Below, one piece after another: positions 21,838 through 32,120 of a stretch of DNA of 59,742 nt (positions within the stretch are counted from its first letter, which is position 1; the number at the start of each line of letters is the position of its first letter). The position numbers and the translations under genes are program-made. The DNA is from Actinomycetes bacterium. Lineage in GTDB: Bacteria > Actinomycetota > Acidimicrobiia > Acidimicrobiales > Acidimicrobiaceae. Location: assembly GCA_021803345.1 (NCBI GenBank), contig JAJZLS010000041.1, forward strand, positions 1-59,742, in the 5' to 3' direction. Below the pieces are notes generated by a model. The model had not been told where the DNA came from, made no database searches, and saw only the letters and a list, made by a program, of their open reading frames with translations.

Positions 21838-22954
21838 TTGCCTCAACCTCCAAATACTTTCTTGGCGACTCTTTAGTTGCTAGCGCAAACGCCTCAATTG
21901 CTTTTCTCTGCTCTTCCGTCAACTTTTTAGGTACATCGATCTCCAGAGTGACCAGCAGGTCGCCCTTATCATTTGATTTCCCCCGTTTAAGAACGCCCTT
22001 CCCTTTGGCGCGCAAGGTGAGGCCTGATTTAGCCCCCGGAGGTACCTTCAAAGAAACTTGACCATCCAAAGTGGGGACGGTGATTGTAGTACCGAGTGCA
22101 GCTTCTGCAAACGTAACTGGCACCGTGAGCGCCAGGTCGGAGCCTTTCCGTGAAAATATTTTGTGTGGAGTAACATGAATCACCACGTACAGGTCGCCCG
22201 CAGGACCACCGTTGGCTCCAGCACTCCCTTTTCCTTTTAGCCGGATCCTGGATCCATCTTCAACTCCATAGGGAATCCTGACATTTACCTGACGGTTCTT
22301 AGACTCCACACCTCTGCCATGACAGTTAGGACACACCTTTTCGATTCTCAATCCCCGGCCGCCACAGGCCGGACACGGTCTTGAAAAAGAAAAAAATCCC
22401 TGATTGTCAGATACCGACCCGGTACCTTGACACCTGGCGCATACAACCGGTGCAGAACCGGGAGCGCTACCAGTTCCATGGCAAGTAGAACATGGCACAT
22501 CGGAAATGATATTTAGTGAAGTAGTAACACCCCGTACAGCATCTTCAAACGAAATGTGAACTTCCGCCTCTAGATCCGCTCCCCGGACCGGGCCTCTTTT
22601 TGAAGTCGAACTCCGGGCGCCGCGATTAAACAACCCGCCGATTAAATCGCTCAGGTCTTCAACCCTCGCACCGCTAAAATCGCCACCGCCAGACTGTCCA
22701 CCAAAACCGGTGAATCCTCCGGACGACATCATTGATCTGGCTTCGTCATACTCCTTGCGCTTAGCGGAATCGCCAAGAACTTCATATGCGGCAGAAATAT
22801 CTTTGAACTTGTCCTCCTGGCCCGGGTGAGAATCAGGATGATATTGTTTAGCAAGCTTCCTATAAGCGCGAGTGATCTCTTTGTCAGTTGCAGTCTTTGA
22901 TACTCCCAAAATCTTGTAATAATCTTTTTCAAACCACTCGCGCTGCGGAGCCAT
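21824..22954 (-). CDS. dnaJ: Chaperone DnaJ
   Basis: Hsp40 co-chaperone stimulating DnaK. The J-domain occupies 8-75 with the HPD motif (YHPDSHPG). A Gly-rich linker with GGFTGFGGQSGGG follows. Four zinc repeats (CSTCHGTG, CARCQGTG, CPACGGRG, CPNCHGRG) span about 155-220. The C-terminal substrate-binding part runs to 376. It is a complete type I DnaJ, located 10 bases downstream of grpE. Confidence 0.95.
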   Translation of the reverse strand: MAPQREWFEKDYYKILGVSKTATDKEITRAYRKLAKQYHPDSHPGQEDKFKDISAAYEVLGDSAKRKEYDEARSMMSSGGFTGFGGQSGGGDFSGARVEDLSDLIGGLFNRGARSSTSKRGPVRGADLEAEVHISFEDAVRGVTTSLNIISDVPCSTCHGTGSAPGSAPVVCARCQGTGSVSDNQGFFSFSRPCPACGGRGLRIEKVCPNCHGRGVESKNRQVNVRIPYGVEDGSRIRLKGKGSAGANGGPAGDLYVVIHVTPHKIFSRKGSDLALTVPVTFAEAALGTTITVPTLDGQVSLKVPPGAKSGLTLRAKGKGVLKRGKSNDKGDLLVTLEIDVPKKLTEEQRKAIEAFALATKESPRKYLEVEASARK

Positions 22955-22963
22955 ATCTATTTT

Positions 22964-23527
22964 TTATCCTTGTCCTACTACCTTTACCATTGCTGGACGT
23001 ACCACTTTTTGCTTCCATCTATAACCGGTACGGAGTACCTCTGTTACCTTGGCGCGGCCTTCACCGGGCTCATGTATCACTGCTTCATGACAGGTCGGGT
23101 CGAAATCCACATCAGCGATGTTTATCTGCTCCAGCCCTTCCTTTGCCAATATATCGAAAAGCGAGTTTGATATTTGTGCCAGGGAAGACGTCAATTCCGG
23201 GTTCTCTCCTGAGTGCGCCAATGCCAGCTCAATATTGTCAAGTGCCGGCAATAACCGTACGATCAAAGCCTCTACCTTCTGGTCCCCGACTTCCAGGGAC
23301 TGCCTGGTTACCCGCTTACGATAATTATCGAAGTCCGCAGCAGTTTGCTGCAACGACCTCAGATACTCATCCCTTTGCGCGGTAAGCTGCTCAACCATAT
23401 CTTCCGCAGTTGGTGCAGATTGTTCCGGCTGAGCTTCTACCTCGTCTTCAGGCTGAAGAGATTCTTTAGCATCCAACGAAGACAGGTCGTCTGGAATTTC
23501 TGGATTTTGGTTATTAAATTCGCTCAT
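22964..23527 (-). CDS. grpE: Nucleotide exchange factor GrpE
   Basis: Exchanges ADP on DnaK. The protein has an acidic Glu/Asp-rich N-terminus (about 1-50), a long coiled coil starting near AQRDEYLRSLQQTAADFDNY, and the C-terminal beta domain ending HEPGEGRAKVTEVLRTGYRW. The ATG at 23527 is chosen over the upstream one at 23572 because AGAGGA precedes it at good spacing. That gives 187 residues. It lies between dnaK and dnaJ in the same direction. Confidence 0.93.
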   Translation of the reverse strand: MSEFNNQNPEIPDDLSSLDAKESLQPEDEVEAQPEQSAPTAEDMVEQLTAQRDEYLRSLQQTAADFDNYRKRVTRQSLEVGDQKVEALIVRLLPALDNIELALAHSGENPELTSSLAQISNSLFDILAKEGLEQINIADVDFDPTCHEAVIHEPGEGRAKVTEVLRTGYRWKQKVVRPAMVKVVGQG

Positions 23528-23592
23528 AATTCCTCTGCTTAGATGCCCCTGGGGGATGCTCTGAGCGAGCATCCCCGAAGATGCTTATCCGA

Positions 23593-25449
<1,857 letters not shown>

Positions 25450-25479
25450 TTATAAAGCTTGTGAAAATTTACATTATCC

Positions 25480-25513
25480 ATTATAGCTAAGTTGAGTGTG
25501 ACCATATCAACTT
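25480..25513 (-). promoter_or_regulatory. HAIR-like HspR operator and dnaK promoter
   Basis: An outer 7-bp inverted repeat (AAGTTGA / TCAACTT) spans 25489-25513. Read as HAIR half-sites, GTTGAGT-N7-TATCAAC (25491-25511) keeps the N7 spacing of the published box CTTGAGT-N7-ACTCAAG, with one half well matched and the other degenerate. On the minus strand TATAAT (25480-25485) follows the box, and TTGATA (25505-25510) overlaps it as a possible -35. Repressor binding here would block the promoter. Confidence 0.6.
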
Positions 25514-25574
25514 TTCTATATGTTCCTCTATAATTCTACAAAATTGTTTCTTACTTGGCCATACGCGCTATCTT

Positions 25575-26270
25575 ATGATCATGGCAAGTTTGATTCTATT
25601 AAGACATGGGCAGAGCACCTGGAATTTCGAGGAACGCTTTACCGGTTGGGTCGACGTAGACCTGACTGAAAAAGGAGTAGAAGAGGCATACCAAGCAGGT
25701 AGACGCCTACTGGAAGAAAATATAGACATTGACGTAGTACATACCTCAGTACTGCTCCGGGCCATCAGAACGGTTGATGCAGCACTGCATGCCTATGGCA
25801 GATCCTGGGTTCCGGTATACAAGCACTGGAGACTGAACGAAAGGCACTACGGAGCACTTCAGGGATACAACCGGGAAGAAATGGCGAAAATCCATAGTCC
25901 CGAACAAGTGCGTATTTGGCGCAGAAGCTACGACGTCCGCCCTCCTCTCTTGGACATGGAAGATGAAAGACATCCCAGGTTTGACCCAAGGTACAGCCAA
26001 CTTGCGCCAGATGTCCTGCCACGTGGAGAATGCCTCAAAGACGTCTTGGAGCGGATGCTGCCCTATTTCTTTGATGCTATCGTGCCAGATTTAAAAAGTG
26101 GTAAGAACGTTCTTGTATCGGCTCACGGAAACTCGCTCAGAGCGATGATAAAGCATCTTGAAAATATCGGAGACGAGGAAATTCTCGACCTTGAAATCCC
26201 CAACGGAATTCCGATTGTGTACCACTTTAATGAAAACTTCAAAGCAGAAAAAACCCACAATCTGGATTAG
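25575..26270 (+). CDS. gpmA: 2,3-bisphosphoglycerate-dependent phosphoglycerate mutase
   Basis: Interconverts 3- and 2-phosphoglycerate in glycolysis and gluconeogenesis. The phosphohistidine motif LLRHGQSTWN lies at 8-17, with FTGWVDVDLTEKG, SVLLRAIRT, LNERHYGALQG and the second catalytic His in SAHGNSLRAM (about 179). At 231 residues it is slightly shorter than E. coli GpmA. Two ATGs two codons apart (25575, 25581) are possible. No ribosome binding site is visible, so a leaderless mRNA is plausible. Confidence 0.93.
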   Translation: MIMASLILLRHGQSTWNFEERFTGWVDVDLTEKGVEEAYQAGRRLLEENIDIDVVHTSVLLRAIRTVDAALHAYGRSWVPVYKHWRLNERHYGALQGYNREEMAKIHSPEQVRIWRRSYDVRPPLLDMEDERHPRFDPRYSQLAPDVLPRGECLKDVLERMLPYFFDAIVPDLKSGKNVLVSAHGNSLRAMIKHLENIGDEEILDLEIPNGIPIVYHFNENFKAEKTHNLD

Positions 26271-26549
26271 TCCGCAAATAATCGGTAGTTACAAATCAAT
26301 TGAAGCGTCATAGTTTGAGTTCTCTGGGCCCAAACCGGCAGTTGGCGTTTTCTGTTATACAGCTGACTACCTTTTCAAAATCCCTCCGAAAGAACCTAAA
26401 AACACTTAAGCGTCAGTTCTATAATTCGAAACTCCCCCTCTTAAAATCTAAATATAGCCAGGTTGTTTTAACGTAGCGCAGTGCTGCACCGGCTCGCAAA
26501 AAACGGAACCCGAGGCCAGAGAAAGCGTGAGACCCACTTGGATAAAGAC

Positions 26550-27020
26550 ATGCTGGACCCAAATGGAGATGCAGACGAATATTTCATGGATTTAGCTCTG
26601 AAGGAGGCGAAGCTTGCTCTAATTGAAAAAGAGGTTCCGATCGGTGCCATAGTGGTGAAAGAGGGGAAATTAATTGCTTCAGCTCATAACTTACGGGAGA
26701 GCCTCAATGACCCCACAGCACATGCGGAAATACTGGCTCTCAGAAAAGCCTCGGAGAGCCTTGGTAGTTGGCGGCTAAGCGACTGCACCGTATATGTGAA
26801 TCTCGAGCCATGTCCAATGTGTGCTGGCGCTCTTATAAGTGCAAGGGTAAGGAGGGTGGTTTACGCCAGCAGTGACCCCAAAGCCGGAGCTCTTGGAACG
26901 CTCTACAACTTAGGCAGCGACCCTAGACTAAATCATGAACTTGAAATTCGAAGTGCGGTGTTGGAAGAATATTCCTCTAACTTGATTTCAGAGTTCTTTC
27001 GCGGGCTACGTACCCGCTAA
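26550..27020 (+). CDS. tadA: tRNA-specific adenosine deaminase
   Basis: Converts A34 to inosine in tRNA-Arg(ACG). Zinc and catalytic residues are visible in DPTAHAEILALR and EPCPMCAGALI. The start is uncertain. The frame is open from a GTG at 26481; the ATG at 26550 gives 156 residues and the ATG at 26586 (MDLALKEAKLA) gives 144, all compatible with the family, and none has a convincing ribosome binding site. Its likely substrate, tRNA-Arg(ACG), is encoded at 39337 in this window. A cytosine or guanine deaminase is an alternative, but the motif spacing fits TadA. Confidence 0.88.
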   Translation: MLDPNGDADEYFMDLALKEAKLALIEKEVPIGAIVVKEGKLIASAHNLRESLNDPTAHAEILALRKASESLGSWRLSDCTVYVNLEPCPMCAGALISARVRRVVYASSDPKAGALGTLYNLGSDPRLNHELEIRSAVLEEYSSNLISEFFRGLRTR

Positions 27021-27032
27021 CCTGTTGTGCCG

Positions 27033-27120
27033 GGAGGGATGCGAGAGCGGACGAATCGAACGGTCTCGAAAACCGTCGTGTCGAAAGGCACCGTGGGTTC
27101 AAATCCCACTCCCTCCGCCA
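27033..27120 (+). tRNA. tRNA-Ser(CGA)
   Basis: An 88-nt cloverleaf. The acceptor GGAGGGA pairs with TCCCTCC, the discriminator is G, and CCA is encoded. The anticodon loop CTCGAAA carries CGA at 27067-27069, which reads UCG. A long variable arm typical of tRNA-Ser follows, and the T-arm is GTGGG-TTCAAAT-CCCAC. Confidence 0.96.
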
Positions 27121-27122
27121 GG

Positions 27123-27170
27123 CCACCGCTGTGGATTGAAACTTCACACTGCAGCGGTGGTTGGCTTTTT
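27123..27170 (+). terminator. Rho-independent terminator of tRNA-Ser
   Basis: A 9-bp perfect stem CCACCGCTG / CAGCGGTGG (27123-27131 and 27152-27160) is followed by a GGCTTTTT run. It lies three bases after the tRNA CCA. Confidence 0.8.
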
Positions 27171-27223
27171 GCAGAGCCTGTGAATCCATTTAGTTCAAAA
27201 CTTTGCCAACCAAAACCTAAACC

Positions 27224-28153
27224 CTAGCCGTGGCTATGTTGATCTGTATTTTGAGCTCTTTTTTCCAGCCATCTTCGCAATCCGTTGGCGTTGGCATGCA
27301 TGCCATTGAGGGTGTCGAACATTTCCACTACCTGCGGATCCTTGTCATCGGTTTCAAAACGAAACGCAGCTTCCAGAGCAGCTTCTATATCCTGGTTGTT
27401 TGTAAAAGCCTGTTCAGCAACGAACGCCCATCTATTTACAACATCTTCTGCATTTAGAATCAACTCTTCGCTGTTTGGGAAAAGCCCGTAATGGGCCATG
27501 GCTATCCCAGAGGGATTATATGCAAGAAACTTTTTCAATGAAGATAGAACCAGTTCCAGGTCAAAATCTGGGGGAGGAGTAGCCGGTCGGAGTACTCCAA
27601 TCTCCGGGATCAAGACGCCAATTGCGTCTCCAGAGAACACTGTGCCGCTATTTGAGTCAAAAAATCCCAGATGATGCTTAGCGTGACCTGGCGAATCAAT
27701 TGCTTCGAGGTATCTATTGGCTGAAACATTTATCCGTTCCCGATCTTCCAATACCTTTACCCGAGAAGACTCAGTCGGTTCAAGCCGTCCATATAACGAG
27801 TCCAAAAGATCCCCATAAACCATCGAAGCCGAATTTACCAGCCTTGAGGGATCGATAAGATGGCGAGCTCCTACTGGATGGACATAAATAGTAGCATTCG
27901 GAAACACCTTGGCGATGTCTCCCACAGCTCCAGCATGATCAAGATGTATATGGGTTACCGCCACCCCAGCAAGGTCATTGGGTCCCAATCCGATCGAGTT
28001 CAGCTCAGTTACAACCGCCTCAAAGGAACTCTGGGATCCGGTTTCGATCAATACCGGAGCGTCTCCGGTTATGACAAATCCAGCTGTAAGGTGCTGCCAC
28101 CCTCCGAGCATTGTATCGATTTCGATGACTCCGTCAGTAATTTCTTTAGCCAC
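27224..28153 (-). CDS. MBL-fold metallo-hydrolase
   Basis: Zinc-dependent hydrolase of unknown substrate. The metal motif THIHLDHAGAVGD lies at about residues 66-78. Further ligands are in YVHPVGARHL, SPGHAKHHLG and FSGDAIGVL, and a downstream MAHYG fits the last His. The fold occupies about 10-230; the C-terminal 80 residues look helical. The layout resembles glyoxalase II-like and other stand-alone MBL enzymes, but the substrate cannot be assigned. It converges on tRNA-Ser and is separated by 77 bases from the ABC-F gene. Confidence 0.88.
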   Translation of the reverse strand: MAKEITDGVIEIDTMLGGWQHLTAGFVITGDAPVLIETGSQSSFEAVVTELNSIGLGPNDLAGVAVTHIHLDHAGAVGDIAKVFPNATIYVHPVGARHLIDPSRLVNSASMVYGDLLDSLYGRLEPTESSRVKVLEDRERINVSANRYLEAIDSPGHAKHHLGFFDSNSGTVFSGDAIGVLIPEIGVLRPATPPPDFDLELVLSSLKKFLAYNPSGIAMAHYGLFPNSEELILNAEDVVNRWAFVAEQAFTNNQDIEAALEAAFRFETDDKDPQVVEMFDTLNGMHANANGLRRWLEKRAQNTDQHSHG

Positions 28154-28230
28154 AAAATCACTCTACTAAAAAACCGCCTCCCGTGAAATCCATATAGGAG
28201 GAATTTCAGACATCTGTAAACGAATGCAGG

Positions 28231-29835
28231 TTAGGCCATAGCCACTAACTCGAGATAATTGTCATCGTAATAATCCACCAGTCCATCGGGCAGTATAAGC
28301 ACCTTGTCCGGATTGAGGGAACTTGCGAATGGCTCATCATGAGTTACCACCATCATCGTTCCCTTCCAGGATGACAGTGAAGTAGCAATCGCAATTCGAG
28401 ATTCTGGGTCCAGGTTATTTGTTGGCTCGTCAAGTAGCAGCAGATTATGCCTTCCTGCGACTAATAGCGAGAGCGACAGCTTGGTTTTCTCTCCACCTGA
28501 CAGTGTGTGAGTTGGCTGAAAGATGACGTCTCCGACGAGACCAAAGGAAGCTAACAGACTTCGGCTTTCCGTTATCGTCCCCCCTAAGGTTTGATTCATT
28601 TGGGCAATGGGGGTACTGAAGGGATCCAGGTTTTCATGCTCCTGCGCGTAATAGCCGACACTTACGTCGCGTCCAAATTCAACCTTGCCCAAATCAGGAG
28701 TAAGCTCGCCAGTGATCAGTCTAAGCAAGGTGGTCTTGCCGGCACCATTAAGTCCGACTACCAAAAGCCGTTCAGCCCTCGAGACTTCGAAAGACACGTC
28801 CTCGAACACTGGTCCCTGGCCAAACCCCTTGCACAATCCGGACACCATCAACACGTCTTTCCCACTCGATGGAGGATCAATCATGCGGGCTGCGACTTTG
28901 ACCCTTGAATTGTCAGAGGCATCGCCAATCTGGCCTACTAATCGCTCTACGCGCTTGTCCAGCGACTGGGCCACCTTTGCCCGCTTGGCACTGGAATGTC
29001 TCATTGAGTCTGCCTGCGAACCCAGGCGTTTGATTTCGCCCTGAAGCCTCAAATTCCGCTTCCTCTCTGCAGCCTCATCCTCACTTCGAGCCCTTTTATA
29101 TTGAGTGAACGTTCCTTTGTACTCAACCAGCTTGCCGTCACCCAGCCCTCGCTCCAGATGAAAAATCCTCGTGATCGCTTCATCTAACAAGTCGAGATCG
29201 TGACTAATGACAATCAGTGCCCCGGGATACGAACGCATAAACGACAGAAGCCAATTCTTTGAATCCAGATCAAGGTGGTTGGTAGGCTCATCCAGTAACA
29301 GTATGTCGCTCCCGGCATAGAGAATTCTCGCAAGCTCCACTCTTCGTCGTTCACCGCCGGAAAGATGTGAAAGTGACAATGAGAATCTACTTTCGGATAT
29401 ACCCAAGCCGGCAAGTATCTTTTTGGCATCAGATTCGGCCTGATATCCACCACTATTAGAGAAGGCTTCTTCCTTACGGGTAAATTTCCTGATATTCGAG
29501 TCGCTTGGATCAAGTTCCATATCAAGTCGGACTTTTTCAAGCTCCTCTGACAGATGGTCCAGTCCCCGGCCAGATATAACCCGGTCTACTACCCGTGAAA
29601 GTGCTGCCTGGTCGTCAACTTTGGCCTCCTGGTTCAAATAGCCAAGACCACCGCTAATCGTAATTTTGCCCGTGGCAGGTTGAGTCTCGCCAGCCAGAAC
29701 TTTTAGCATGGAGGTCTTGCCGGCACCGTTGCGACCTACTATGCCTACCTTATCTCCAGGCACGACACGAAAACTGACGTCATCGACAATCAGCTTTCCA
29801 CCAATCTCAACTGAAAGCTTTTCTGCAATTAGCAT
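28231..29835 (-). CDS. ABC-F family ATPase
   Basis: Ribosome-associated ATPase of the Uup/EttA class, not a transporter, because no membrane segment is present. The 534 residues hold two ABC domains. The first has Walker A GRNGAGKT near 35, signature LSGGERRRVELAR near 160 and Walker B LLLDEPTNHLDL near 180. The second has Walker A GLNGAGKT near 367, LSGGEKTKLSLS near 445 and LLLLDEPTNNLDP near 465. A charged linker lies between them. Whether it confers antibiotic protection or tunes translation cannot be told from sequence. Confidence 0.93.
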   Translation of the reverse strand: MLIAEKLSVEIGGKLIVDDVSFRVVPGDKVGIVGRNGAGKTSMLKVLAGETQPATGKITISGGLGYLNQEAKVDDQAALSRVVDRVISGRGLDHLSEELEKVRLDMELDPSDSNIRKFTRKEEAFSNSGGYQAESDAKKILAGLGISESRFSLSLSHLSGGERRRVELARILYAGSDILLLDEPTNHLDLDSKNWLLSFMRSYPGALIVISHDLDLLDEAITRIFHLERGLGDGKLVEYKGTFTQYKRARSEDEAAERKRNLRLQGEIKRLGSQADSMRHSSAKRAKVAQSLDKRVERLVGQIGDASDNSRVKVAARMIDPPSSGKDVLMVSGLCKGFGQGPVFEDVSFEVSRAERLLVVGLNGAGKTTLLRLITGELTPDLGKVEFGRDVSVGYYAQEHENLDPFSTPIAQMNQTLGGTITESRSLLASFGLVGDVIFQPTHTLSGGEKTKLSLSLLVAGRHNLLLLDEPTNNLDPESRIAIATSLSSWKGTMMVVTHDEPFASSLNPDKVLILPDGLVDYYDDNYLELVAMA

Positions 29836-29921
29836 AACTTATACAGCCTAAGCCTCAAAACTGATAATGCGCCTAATCGTGCGAGCAAAACATCGATAGG
29901 CAGGTGCTGGGACCAGAAATG

Positions 29922-30707
29922 CTAATAGGTCTGAGAGGTATTAAGCTCCCGACGGATAACCTTCCACTCAGGAAGAAATTGATCCATCACCTGAGTAAAC
30001 CTTGGCCCATGGCCGTGCTCGATGAGGTGGGCTAACTCGTGAACGACAACATATTCAATACAACGGCTTGGCTTTTTTGCAAGCTCCAAAGATAGCCATA
30101 TCCTGGCGTCCGAGACATTGCAGCTGCCCCATCTTGTTTTCATTTTTTTGATTCGCCATTGGCTGGCTTTGACTCCCATCACAGGCTCCCATTTTTCAAA
30201 ATATGGTTGAGCAATGGCTTTGATTTGAGCTCGATACCACTCATCCAATAGTTTGCCCCGCTGGATATCGGTGTAGCCGGGGGGCACTTTCATCTCTATT
30301 ACATCAGGCTCGCACACGCGTACAGACGGACGACCGGAAGTATTAAAGACATTCAGCCTCAGCAGCGAACCACAGTAAAAATGGCGCTCACCTGACATGA
30401 ATCGGGGATGCTCAATTCCTGAACTTGCCCGGGCCTGCTGAGTCCTGATCCATTCCAAACGTTTCTCGACTATGTCAGTAATTGTTGAAATTGGTAAACC
30501 AACTGGGACAGAAATACGAACTGCTCCGTTGGGCGGATATACCCTCAGGTGAACATTCTTGATCTTTTTTCGATACAGTTCTACGCTGATATCGCCTACC
30601 TTGAGAACCGAAACCGTCCTTGAATTCTCATTGCCGATATTGGAGGACGGTTTTGACTTTTGGGTTCCTCGGAATAGGTTTCTTGAACTGCGCAACATAA
30701 GTTCCAT
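29922..30707 (-). CDS. YgjP/WLM-type zinc metallopeptidase (DUF45)
   Basis: Putative zinc peptidase. The motif HELAHLIEHGHGPRFTQVM (about residues 220-238) supplies HExxH plus a third His. The preceding TRWGSCNVSDARIWLSLEL block is typical of the DUF45 / YgjP family. The 261-residue protein has a basic N-terminal 30 residues of unclear role. It lies six bases downstream of the marP stop in the same direction, so the two are probably co-transcribed. The physiological substrate of the family is not well established. Confidence 0.87.
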   Translation of the reverse strand: MELMLRSSRNLFRGTQKSKPSSNIGNENSRTVSVLKVGDISVELYRKKIKNVHLRVYPPNGAVRISVPVGLPISTITDIVEKRLEWIRTQQARASSGIEHPRFMSGERHFYCGSLLRLNVFNTSGRPSVRVCEPDVIEMKVPPGYTDIQRGKLLDEWYRAQIKAIAQPYFEKWEPVMGVKASQWRIKKMKTRWGSCNVSDARIWLSLELAKKPSRCIEYVVVHELAHLIEHGHGPRFTQVMDQFLPEWKVIRRELNTSQTY

Positions 30708-30712
30708 TGATG

Positions 30713-31912
30713 CTACGAAACGCAGCCGCCGCTTGAAACACCTTTAGTAGAGTGCTCATTGGCTAAGATTTTTTGATCAACCGCCGGGCTTGCAAGGGCA
30801 AATCCGATATTTGGATTGGTGGTGGATCGTGAAAATACCACCCCTATGACTTGTCCCTTCATATTGAGCAATGGTCCACCGGAGTTGCCGGGACGAACAA
30901 TAGCTTCAATCTCGTATACCAGTCTGGTAGTCAGCCCTTGGCCGTAAATATCTCTTCCAGTTGCGTTGAAGGTAGCCATGACCCCGGCCGGTCCATAAGT
31001 CAGCGGACCGCCACCTGGATACCCAAGCACTACAGCTTCTGTGTCCCTGTATACCGTCTGAGTGGATACAGTCAATGGAGGCTCAGTCAAACCCTGAGTT
31101 TTCAGCAGTGCAAGGTCAAGTCTGGGATTGAAATAGATTACCGTTGCGTGGTGCTGACCACGGCTGTCGATAATGTATGGATTAGCTATCCCAGCCACTA
31201 CGTGGGCATTTGTCACCACAATATTGGGTGCAACAACAAATCCAGAACCTTCCTGAATTTGGCCACAGCCAACCCCTTCAATCTTTAGCGTTGAGACTTC
31301 GGCGGTCTTAACCACCTGATTCACTTGAGCGGTGTCTGGTAGCCCTACTGGCCCGGCCAGCTGAGGTGGCAATGACGCAAACACAGAGGGAAAACCTTGT
31401 GAGTTAACAAATGCTTGTACTCTGGAAAATACTGAAGGGGCCGCCGGCAAAACGTTATCCAAAGCCCGTACGATCCTCGAACTTGCCACTTGAGAGGATA
31501 ACCAGGTAAATGGGGAATTGACAGCTATACCGGCCAAAATCCACACTCCCAGCAGCGTAGCCACCACTGCAATTGCGGCACCCAGTGCAGAGTCCACCGC
31601 TGCCAACTTGACTTTCCTAATGGTGCGCCATGCCTTTACGCCTATTCGCCGACCAGCTCCGGCAAGAAGTGTTGCCGTACCGAACAAAATGACCAGCGAG
31701 ACAATGGTACGCCACAGTGGAGTATGGATTGGCCCAACTATAACCGGCGCGACAATTGCACCAAGAAATAGCCCAATCCAGAATCCTGCATAGGAGCCTA
31801 GCTGGACCGATGCTCCCAATTGAATCCCACGAATTGCAGAGATTGCAACGGCGATCAAAAGAATAACATCTAGAATGTCAAAACCTATTGCGGCGGTTAA
31901 ATGAAATGGCAC
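30713..31912 (-). CDS. marP: MarP-like membrane serine protease with CvpA domain
   Basis: Four N-terminal membrane segments (about 10-130) form a colicin V production (CvpA) domain. A periplasmic trypsin-like protease follows, with the triad His237 (TNAHVV), Asp266 (RLDLALL) and Ser344 (PGNSGGPL). Cys216 and Cys397 sit where M. tuberculosis MarP forms its Cys214-Cys395 disulfide, so the match reaches fine detail. In M. tuberculosis MarP is needed to hold cytoplasmic pH in acid and to resist oxidative stress. That role is inferred here, and it would suit an acid-tolerant actinobacterium. It is followed by the YgjP-like peptidase gene. Confidence 0.9.
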   Translation of the reverse strand: MPFHLTAAIGFDILDVILLIAVAISAIRGIQLGASVQLGSYAGFWIGLFLGAIVAPVIVGPIHTPLWRTIVSLVILFGTATLLAGAGRRIGVKAWRTIRKVKLAAVDSALGAAIAVVATLLGVWILAGIAVNSPFTWLSSQVASSRIVRALDNVLPAAPSVFSRVQAFVNSQGFPSVFASLPPQLAGPVGLPDTAQVNQVVKTAEVSTLKIEGVGCGQIQEGSGFVVAPNIVVTNAHVVAGIANPYIIDSRGQHHATVIYFNPRLDLALLKTQGLTEPPLTVSTQTVYRDTEAVVLGYPGGGPLTYGPAGVMATFNATGRDIYGQGLTTRLVYEIEAIVRPGNSGGPLLNMKGQVIGVVFSRSTTNPNIGFALASPAVDQKILANEHSTKGVSSGGCVS

Positions 31913-32017
31913 TAATGCATCTCTTCATAGTATTTTCGGACAAAGGGAAACCTAGAGCAAAGCATAGATCGATTACCACCCACACTAACCCGATAAATTC
32001 TAACTTTTAACTACGTT

Positions 32018-32115
32018 GTGCTAGGTAAATCGACCTAGATTTGCTGGAATTATCCAAAGATAATTCCACGGATCACCTAAAAATAGATGACCGTCCTAAG
32101 CCCATCCCCTAGCAC
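32018..32115. other. Structured intergenic element with nested hairpins
   Basis: GTGCTAGG (32018-32025) and CCTAGCAC (32108-32115) form an 8-bp closing stem. Inside lies a perfect 10-bp hairpin TGGAATTATC-CAAA-GATAATTCCA (32045-32068) and a second stem ACGG-A-TCA / TGA-CCGT. An alternative CTAGGT/ACCTAG hairpin uses part of the outer stem. It lies just past the stop of the selenoprotein gene and before marP on the same strand, so it could be a terminator, a processed 3' UTR or a leader element. It is not a tRNA: no T-arm is present on either strand. Confidence 0.55.
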
Positions 32116-32120
32116 GTTTT

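Noticed and set aside
32018-32115. Possible tRNA-Sec gene next to the putative selenoprotein
   Set aside because: The length and 8-bp outer stem are suggestive, but neither strand has a TTCRA T-loop or a TCA anticodon loop in the right place.
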